64,000 nucleotides of DNA, taken from positions 5,713,501-5,777,500 of the forward strand of contig NZ_AP017295.1 in the NCBI RefSeq assembly GCF_001548375.1, read 5' to 3'. A program made the position numbers and the translations under genes. The notes below the pieces were generated by a model that saw only the letters and a program-made list of their open reading frames with translations, ran no database searches and was not told where the DNA came from. The DNA comes from Nostoc sp. NIES-3756 (GTDB taxonomy: Bacteria > Cyanobacteriota > Cyanobacteriia > Cyanobacteriales > Nostocaceae). Every line of letters starts with the position of its first letter. Within the stretch, counting starts at the first letter, position 1. Positions 58,269 through 64,000 of the stretch are shown here, piece after piece.

Positions 58269-58375
58269 ATTAGAAAATAGGTTTCGTATTTTAATGAGGT
58301 ATATCTGTTTGAGGTCAGCAGCTAGAAGCTAGACTATAGACAATAGAGTGTACCTCATATTCTTAGGTAGTTTAA

Positions 58376-59653
58376 ATGAAAGCATTTCGGCTTATTTACC
58401 TTAAACGCCTTCCATTTGCGCTTTGTATCAGTGTTTTCCTTTTGTTTGCACTATGGTTGAGTTCGCCACTTTTACCCACACTAGCTAAACCAGAAACTCA
58501 AATTTTTGAACAAGTTTGGCACACAGTAAACGATAATTTTTATGATCCTAAATTGAATGGAGTCAACTGGGCAGCTATTAAGACCAAGTATCAACCTCAA
58601 TTAGAACGGTCAAAATCATCTAAAGAGGTGGCGAATGTGTTTAATCAGATGTTATCTGAACTTAAAACTTCCCACACTCATTACTATACTCAAGATGAGT
58701 CTGCTTATTATCAACTTCTAGGAATTTTTTATGCTAGAAGTACAGATTTACCAAAGCGATTAAGAGAGATTTTTTCTAAAGGCAAATTTGAATACACTGG
58801 CATTGGTTTATTTACTAAAGATATCAATGGTAAGACTTTTATAAGCTCAATATTAGATGATAGCCCTGCTGCTAAGGCTGGTTTAAAAGTAGGGGATGAA
58901 ATTATTAGTGTTGATGGGAAAGAATATCAGCCTATACGCTCTTTTGCTGGTAAAGTAGGACAAAAAGTGAAAATATTGATCCAGCGATCGCCACAATTAA
59001 GCAGTCGTCAAGAAGTTGCTGTAGTACCTAAAATCTACGATGCTGGCACAATGTTTTTAGAAGCTCAAACCGCCAGTATTCAAGTCATAGAACAAGCAAA
59101 TCGGAAAATAGGCTATATTCATATCTGGTCAAATGCAGCCGATCAATATCAGCAAACACTCCAGGACGAACTGATATATGGTCGTCTAAAAAACGCAGAA
59201 GGCTTAATTTTGGATCTTAGAGATGGATGGGGAGGCGGAGAAATTAGTTACCTCAACATTTTTACTGCGGAAAAAACCCCTAGTCTAACTAGTGTTCAAC
59301 GCAATGGCCGCCGCTATACCTATTATTACCAATGGAAAAAACCTGTAGTGATGCTAGTAAACGAAGGAAGCCGCAGTAGTAAAGAAATTCTCGCCTTCAA
59401 CTTTCAACAAAATCAGATTGGCCCAGTCATCGGTACTAAAACAACAGGAGCAGTAGTTGCTGGTCGTCCCTATATTATGCAGGATGGCAGCTTGCTTTAC
59501 CTAGCAGTTGCAGATGTGTTCCTCAACGGTAATCAGAGATTAGAAGGTAAGGGTGTTACCCCAGACATTGAGGTTCCTTTTTCCCTAGAATATGCACAAG
59601 GAGCAGATCCGCAAAAGCAGAAAGCAGTAGAAACTGTATTGAAATCATTGTGA
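58376..59653 (+). CDS. S41-family C-terminal processing peptidase-like protein
   Basis: 425 residues. A membrane-spanning signal (about 16-38, LCISVFLLFALWLSSPLLPT) precedes the export region. A PDZ domain (about 150-215; FISSILDDSPAAKAGLKVGD, EIISVDGKEY) follows, and the S41 protease core has GLILDLRDGWGGGEISYL and VMLVNEGSRSSKEILAFNFQ with the nucleophilic Ser, then IGPVIGTKTTGAVVAGRPYI with the Lys-type position. It cleaves proteins at or near the C-terminus in the periplasm or lumen. Tail-processing of D1, encoded by psbA at 62691, is done by CtpA in cyanobacteria, but this may be another paralogue. Confidence 0.85.
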   Translation: MKAFRLIYLKRLPFALCISVFLLFALWLSSPLLPTLAKPETQIFEQVWHTVNDNFYDPKLNGVNWAAIKTKYQPQLERSKSSKEVANVFNQMLSELKTSHTHYYTQDESAYYQLLGIFYARSTDLPKRLREIFSKGKFEYTGIGLFTKDINGKTFISSILDDSPAAKAGLKVGDEIISVDGKEYQPIRSFAGKVGQKVKILIQRSPQLSSRQEVAVVPKIYDAGTMFLEAQTASIQVIEQANRKIGYIHIWSNAADQYQQTLQDELIYGRLKNAEGLILDLRDGWGGGEISYLNIFTAEKTPSLTSVQRNGRRYTYYYQWKKPVVMLVNEGSRSSKEILAFNFQQNQIGPVIGTKTTGAVVAGRPYIMQDGSLLYLAVADVFLNGNQRLEGKGVTPDIEVPFSLEYAQGADPQKQKAVETVLKSL

Positions 59654-59749
59654 TTGTAAACCCTTAGTAATGTTGTTGAAATATTCAAAACCCAGTGTAA
59701 ACTTATACGCAACAGCATAAACCTTTTAAACAACAAAACATAGCGCCTT

Positions 59750-60520
59750 ATGTCAATTATTGCGCTGAGAGCATGGTATCTTCAGGATTATGAGCCGATT
59801 TCTGAACTCGAAAAACGTCCGCCAGATATTCGTCTTAGTAAAAAAAGCTTGCTGAGAGCCGCGTTGCGTGCGGACTTTTTAGAAGACAGTGATGATGTTA
59901 AACGTTCAATTTGGTTTGGGCGTTATTTAGAGGGAGAGAACGTAGAATTTTACATTGAAGGTAGTGGTGGCTACTGTGTAGCTAACATTGACCTAATTAG
60001 TCATGAAATTTACTTCACCAAGCAGACAGTTTTAGCTCAGTTAGATCCGACAATTTTCTTTTCCTCTCAAACCGAGTACACCGAAGCCACAGAAGCTATT
60101 AGGGAAGGGCTGCAAAAGAGTTTAGAAACTTTGAACTTGCGATCGCGCCTTCCACTTACACTAGTAGAATCATCACGCCCCAAAGACGCACCCCATCGTC
60201 TAAATCGTACTATACTCAGAAAACTCCGCAAAAGTTTGTTATTTATTGCAGATACTACACCCATTGCTAGTGTCGATAGTAAAGACGCGCAGCAATTAAT
60301 TCCTAGCCCCAATGTATGTATAGAAATTGGCTATGCTATCCAAAGCAAGCGAACAGAACAAATCCTATTAGTACATCAACAACGGCCAGAGTATGACGGA
60401 AGATTCCCTTTCGACCTACCCACACAACAAATCTTGCCCTTTCGAGACAGCAAAGAATTAAATAAAATTCTCACAGGAGCAATCAAAACCCAACTAACCA
60501 AATTCAAATTGTTTTTTTAA
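59750..60520 (+). CDS. TIR / nucleoside deoxyribosyltransferase-like domain protein
   Basis: 256 residues. The C-terminal ~120 residues carry SLLFIADTTPI (163-172) and PSPNVCIEIGYAIQSKR (185-201), then QILLVHQQRP and RFPFDLPTQQILPFRD. The IADxT...NV..E.GYA pattern with Glu192 belongs to the nucleoside 2-deoxyribosyltransferase/TIR-like group, some of which cleave NAD or nucleosides. The N-terminal ~130 residues are not recognised. The usual role of such domains in defence systems is inference here; no partner gene (CD-NTase, SMODS, NLR-type) lies next to it. It is 96 bp after the S41 peptidase gene on the same strand. Confidence 0.65.
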   Translation: MSIIALRAWYLQDYEPISELEKRPPDIRLSKKSLLRAALRADFLEDSDDVKRSIWFGRYLEGENVEFYIEGSGGYCVANIDLISHEIYFTKQTVLAQLDPTIFFSSQTEYTEATEAIREGLQKSLETLNLRSRLPLTLVESSRPKDAPHRLNRTILRKLRKSLLFIADTTPIASVDSKDAQQLIPSPNVCIEIGYAIQSKRTEQILLVHQQRPEYDGRFPFDLPTQQILPFRDSKELNKILTGAIKTQLTKFKLFF

Positions 60521-60540
60521 CTACACTAATAGCAGTTAGT

Positions 60541-60567
60541 AATTACGAATTACGAATTACGAATTAC
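60541..60567. repeat. Heptamer tandem repeat (ATTACGA type) between convergent genes
   Basis: About three and a half ATTACGA units end four bases before the stop of the minus-strand YifB gene. Confidence 0.85.
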
Positions 60568-60570
60568 CTA

Positions 60571-62100
60571 TTACTGCATCCTGTCTATAGTACGATACTG
60601 AATGGCCTCTGCTACATGATTAGGTTTTAACTCATCTTCCCCTGCTAAATCTGCAATAGTCCGAGCTACCTTCAGAATGCGATCGCTTGCTCTTGCAGAT
60701 AAACCCAACTTTCTAATCGCCGCTTCTAACAAGTTGCGCCCACTATCATCTAGGTTGCACCATTTCTGCATATGCCGACTTTGCATTTGGGCATTACAAC
60801 GCAGATTTGGTTCTTCTTGAAAGCGATTAACGGCGCGATCGCGTGCTTGTTGTACCCTTTCTCGCACAGCCGCAGACGTTTCTCCTGTAGGCTGTTGGGT
60901 AATTTCCTCCGGTTTCAAGCGGTTTACTGCAACTTGCAAATCAATCCGATCCATCAACGGCCCGGAAAGCTTCGCCCAATACTGTTCTCGTTGTCTTGGC
61001 GAACAGGTACATTGTTGAATGGTATCACCATAGTAACCACAAGGACAGGGGTTAGTACTCGCCACCAAGGTAAACTGTGCAGGGAACATTACAGATTGTC
61101 TAGTGCGGGAAATTGTCACATAGCCATCTTCTAGAGGCTGTCGCAAAAATTCTAAAACATCACGTTTAAATTCTGTTAACTCATCGAGAAAAAGTACCCC
61201 TCGGTGTGATAAAGAAATCTCACCAGGACGAGGAAAACTACCACCACCCACAAGAGAAGGCCCGGATGCTGAATGGTGAGGGCTGCGAAAAGGGCGATCG
61301 CGAACTAAGCAACCCCGATTTTTTAATAACCCAGCCACCGAATGAATGCGAGTCACTTCTAACGCTTCAGTAAAACTCAGAGGTGGTAAAATTCCTGGTA
61401 AACTTCGTGCCAGCATCGTTTTGCCACTTCCAGGAGGTCCGACAAATACAAGGTTATGTCCGCCAGCAGCAGCAATTTCTAAAGCACGACGAGCATGAGC
61501 CTGTCCTTTTACGTCCTTTAAATCAGCGATCGCACAGGGTATTGATGTCAATTCTGTTAATTCACCTAATTCTACAGGCTTTTGCCGACCAGGATTATTT
61601 AATAAATCTACTACCTCCGCCACATCCTTACAACCATAGACAGATAAACCCTGCACAACTGAAGCCTCTTGAGCATTATCCACAGGCACAACCAAACCTG
61701 TAATGCCCATTTTTTTGGCAGTAGCAGCAATAGGTAAAACGCCAGCCACAGGGCGTAAACTACCATCCAGAGAAACTTCACCCAAAAACAGGTAATCTCC
61801 CAACAAATCAGCCTTAACTTGCTCAGAAGCTGCTAAGATCCCCATACTAATAGGCAAATCAAAACAAGGGCCTTCCTTACGTAAATCGGCCGGAGTCAAA
61901 TTAATGACGATTTTTCGCATTGGAAAAGCAAAACCTGCATTCTTGAGCGTTGCTTTTACCCTCTCCTTCGATTCTTGAATTGCTGAATCTGGTAGCCCCA
62001 AAATCACAATTCCCGGCAAACCTCCTGAGATATCGACTTCTACACCTACTTTAACGGCATCGATACCGACAATTGATGCACTCCAGACTCTAGCAAGCAT
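60571..62100 (-). CDS. YifB/ComM-family Mg chelatase-like AAA ATPase
   Basis: 509 residues. The N-terminal Lon-protease-like domain (about 1-170; LARVWSASIVGIDAVKVGVE) is followed by the chelatase-type AAA core. The core has Walker A VFVGPPGSGKTMLARSLPGI, Walker B VLFLDELTEFKRDVLEFL, and the sensor SPHHSASGPSLVGGGSFPRP. A short Cys-rich insertion CPCGYYGDTIQQCTCSP (about 346-362) may bind zinc. ComM is a hexameric helicase that moves branches during natural transformation, so the homologue may act in DNA uptake and recombination. Length is normal for the family. Confidence 0.93.
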   Translation of the reverse strand: MLARVWSASIVGIDAVKVGVEVDISGGLPGIVILGLPDSAIQESKERVKATLKNAGFAFPMRKIVINLTPADLRKEGPCFDLPISMGILAASEQVKADLLGDYLFLGEVSLDGSLRPVAGVLPIAATAKKMGITGLVVPVDNAQEASVVQGLSVYGCKDVAEVVDLLNNPGRQKPVELGELTELTSIPCAIADLKDVKGQAHARRALEIAAAGGHNLVFVGPPGSGKTMLARSLPGILPPLSFTEALEVTRIHSVAGLLKNRGCLVRDRPFRSPHHSASGPSLVGGGSFPRPGEISLSHRGVLFLDELTEFKRDVLEFLRQPLEDGYVTISRTRQSVMFPAQFTLVASTNPCPCGYYGDTIQQCTCSPRQREQYWAKLSGPLMDRIDLQVAVNRLKPEEITQQPTGETSAAVRERVQQARDRAVNRFQEEPNLRCNAQMQSRHMQKWCNLDDSGRNLLEAAIRKLGLSARASDRILKVARTIADLAGEDELKPNHVAEAIQYRTIDRMQ

Positions 62101-62146
62101 TGGCTAAATATTTCTTATATAAACAGTAACCCTTTAAAATCTCTAG

Positions 62147-62518
<372 letters not shown>

Positions 62519-62527
62519 TACAATCGA

Positions 62528-62555
62528 ATTAATCGCGTCTAAAGACGCGATTAAT
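62528..62555. terminator. Terminator after the HIT gene
   Basis: ATTAATCGCGTC and GACGCGATTAAT form a perfect 12-bp stem around TAAA, ten bases past the HIT stop and upstream of the psbA promoter. It insulates psbA from upstream transcription. A T-rich tract follows. Confidence 0.8.
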
Positions 62556-62600
62556 AAGTAAATATAATATTTTTTATAAAAAATACTTAATTAAAACGGA

Positions 62601-62629
62601 TTTACAAAACTCAATCCCACTTTTAATGT
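62601..62629 (+). promoter_or_regulatory. Candidate psbA promoter
   Basis: TTTACA at 62601-62606 and TAATGT at 62624-62629 are separated by 17 bp, in the position expected for a sigma-70-type promoter of psbA. A transcript would begin near 62636 with a 55-nt leader. The -10 box is not perfect, so the start is an estimate. Confidence 0.5.
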
Positions 62630-62638
62630 AATAAGATG

Positions 62639-62658
62639 GGTAAGCATAGGTACTTACC
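62639..62658 (+). promoter_or_regulatory. Stem-loop at the predicted 5' end of the psbA leader
   Basis: GGTAAG and CTTACC form a 6-bp stem around CATAGGTA just after the predicted transcript start, 32 nt before the ATG. Such 5' hairpins commonly protect light-regulated psbA messages from decay. The rest of the leader is A-rich and has no Shine-Dalgarno box. Confidence 0.5.
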
Positions 62659-62690
62659 TTAATAGTAAAAACCAAAGCAATCATAAAAAG

Positions 62691-63773
62691 ATGACCACAA
62701 CCTTACAACAGCGCAGTAGCGCAAACGTATGGGAACGGTTCTGTAACTGGATCACCAGCACCGAAAACCGCATTTATGTAGGTTGGTTTGGTGTATTGAT
62801 GATTCCTACCTTGCTAGCCGCTACCACCTGCTTCATCATTGCCTTCATCGCCGCACCCCCCGTAGACATTGATGGTATCCGTGAACCCGTAGCAGGTTCC
62901 TTGATCTACGGAAACAACATCATCTCAGGTGCAGTTGTTCCATCCTCCAACGCAATTGGTTTACACTTCTACCCAATATGGGAAGCAGCATCCTTAGATG
63001 AGTGGTTGTACAACGGTGGCCCTTACCAATTGGTAGTATTCCACTTCCTCATCGGATGTGCTTGCTACTTAGGTCGCCAGTGGGAATTATCCTACCGCTT
63101 AGGTATGCGTCCTTGGATCTGCGTAGCATACTCTGCACCGCTAGCATCAGCAGCAGCAGTATTCTTGATCTACCCCATCGGACAAGGTTCCTTCTCAGAT
63201 GGAATGCCCTTGGGTATTTCTGGTACATTCAACTTCATGATCGTGTTCCAAGCAGAACACAACATCCTCATGCACCCCTTCCACATGTTAGGTGTGGCTG
63301 GTGTATTCGGTGGTAGCTTGTTCTCTGCAATGCACGGAAGTTTGGTAACTTCTTCCTTGGTTCGTGAAACAACTGAAACCGAATCACAAAACTACGGTTA
63401 CAAATTCGGACAAGAAGAAGAAACATACAACATCGTTGCAGCACACGGTTACTTCGGACGCTTGATCTTCCAATACGCTTCTTTCAACAACAGCCGCCAA
63501 TTGCACTTCTTTCTAGCTGCATGGCCCGTTGTTGGTATCTGGTTTACCGCGTTGGGTATCAGCACAATGGCGTTCAACCTCAACGGTTTCAACTTCAACC
63601 AGTCCATCATCGACTCACAAGGTCGTGTGATCAATACCTGGGCTGACATCATCAACCGCGCTAACTTGGGTATGGAAGTCATGCACGAGCGTAACGCTCA
63701 CAACTTCCCCTTAGATTTAGCTGCTAGCGAAGTTACTCCTGTTGCTTTAACCGCTCCTGCTATCCACGGTTAA
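62691..63773 (+). CDS. psbA: Photosystem II D1 protein, D1:1 (Gln130) form
   Basis: 360 residues with the five-helix D1 architecture. [20 protein letters not shown] at the N-terminus, [16 protein letters not shown] at the C-terminus with A344 as the mature end, and a 16-residue cleavable tail ending APAIHG are all complete. The tail is removed by CtpA. Residue 130 is Gln ([10 protein letters not shown]), the low-light D1:1 type, whereas the high-light D1:2 copies have Glu. Y161 and the manganese ligands of the C-terminal region ([13 protein letters not shown]) are present. D1 binds the P680 and QB cofactors of the reaction centre. Filamentous cyanobacteria carry several psbA copies; only this one is in the window. 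Confidence 0.98.
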   Translation: MTTTLQQRSSANVWERFCNWITSTENRIYVGWFGVLMIPTLLAATTCFIIAFIAAPPVDIDGIREPVAGSLIYGNNIISGAVVPSSNAIGLHFYPIWEAASLDEWLYNGGPYQLVVFHFLIGCACYLGRQWELSYRLGMRPWICVAYSAPLASAAAVFLIYPIGQGSFSDGMPLGISGTFNFMIVFQAEHNILMHPFHMLGVAGVFGGSLFSAMHGSLVTSSLVRETTETESQNYGYKFGQEEETYNIVAAHGYFGRLIFQYASFNNSRQLHFFLAAWPVVGIWFTALGISTMAFNLNGFNFNQSIIDSQGRVINTWADIINRANLGMEVMHERNAHNFPLDLAASEVTPVALTAPAIHG

Positions 63774-63794
63774 TTCCGAAGCTTTATCTAATTG

Positions 63795-63826
63795 AAAAAG
63801 CGTCCTCTTAATAAGAGACGCTTTTT
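63795..63826 (+). terminator. psbA rho-independent terminator
   Basis: AAAAAGCGT and ACGCTTTTT pair with inner CTCTT/AAGAG around AAT and one bulged C, followed by further T residues. It begins 22 bp past the psbA stop. The remaining 170 bp to the right edge show no gene. Confidence 0.85.
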
Positions 63827-64000
63827 GTCATTTTTTTAATAGTTCGTAATCTCGATTATTGCCGTAGTAACCTTGATAGTCAAACCTAATACTCAATTAC
63901 TCTTAGAACATTTGCGGTATTTTAGTAGATTGAGGTTTTTTAGAGTGTTAGAGCGATCACTCAGTCTAAACAAATGTCATCATAGTTAAGGTAATAGCTA

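Noticed and set aside
62640..62653. GTA-N8-TAC pattern (possible NtcA site) before psbA
   Set aside because: It falls downstream of the candidate -10 box and coincides with the leader hairpin; an activator site would be expected about 40 bp upstream of the transcript start. Chance match is more likely.

Overview
The window reads as chromosome of a filamentous, heterocyst-type cyanobacterium (Nostoc/Anabaena group). The grounds are the dense GCGATCGC (HIP1) octamers, a psbA gene for photosystem II D1, crtH carotene isomerase, SipA, a pix-type phototaxis operon with a multi-GAF cyanobacteriochrome receptor, and many heptamer tandem repeats (STRRs, units such as TGTTGAC or ACGAATT). The genus is an inference from these marks; no 16S gene is present.

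Layout. 0-5.4 kb: the topA 5' end, a small membrane protein, a cupin, an aldo/keto reductase split by an intact IS630-family element (TA duplication, 23-bp inverted ends), and a secreted beta-helix protein. 5.7-12.4 kb: potassium channel, deaminase, NarL-type two-component pair, Spy-like periplasmic protein, sipA, a PrxQ-like peroxiredoxin and a glycosyltransferase. 12.7-14.9 kb: two more glycosyltransferase genes separated by a MITE-like element. 15.2-22.7 kb: an accessory block with a winged-helix protein, a P-loop ATPase, a three-part DEDDy exonuclease / RecB-Cas4-type nuclease / FtsK translocase fusion, a ParD-ParE pair and an orphan ParA. This is the best candidate for an undescribed system. 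22.9-27.3 kb: Uma2 nuclease, ileS, a DUF4926 protein and a decayed HigA.

28.0-37.9 kb is a phototaxis operon in the order PixG-PixH-PixI-PixJ-PixL, with an S23/four-helix-bundle gene inserted before the CheA homologue. 38.2-48.4 kb holds mostly single housekeeping or conserved genes: DUF4336, FtsH-like peptidase, YihY, DUF4112, alpha/beta hydrolase, crtH, upp, YggT and a GNAT protein. It also holds a strong candidate small RNA between crtH and upp with its own promoter and terminator. 48.8-53.7 kb: two large sensory histidine kinases. 53.8-62.5 kb: HAD hydrolase, type II NAD(P)H dehydrogenase, GNAT, ChaB, a J-domain protein, a C-terminal processing peptidase, a TIR/deoxyribosyltransferase-like protein, ComM/YifB and HIT. 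The window ends with psbA, its promoter, leader hairpin and terminator.

A recurring theme is invasion by short repeats. Heptamer arrays sit against or inside gene ends, several short GC-rich elements appear to have been inserted in frame into coding sequences (ileS, DUF4926, pixG-like, a histidine kinase), and at least two MITE-like elements lie between genes. All functional calls come from motifs read by eye; no search was run.
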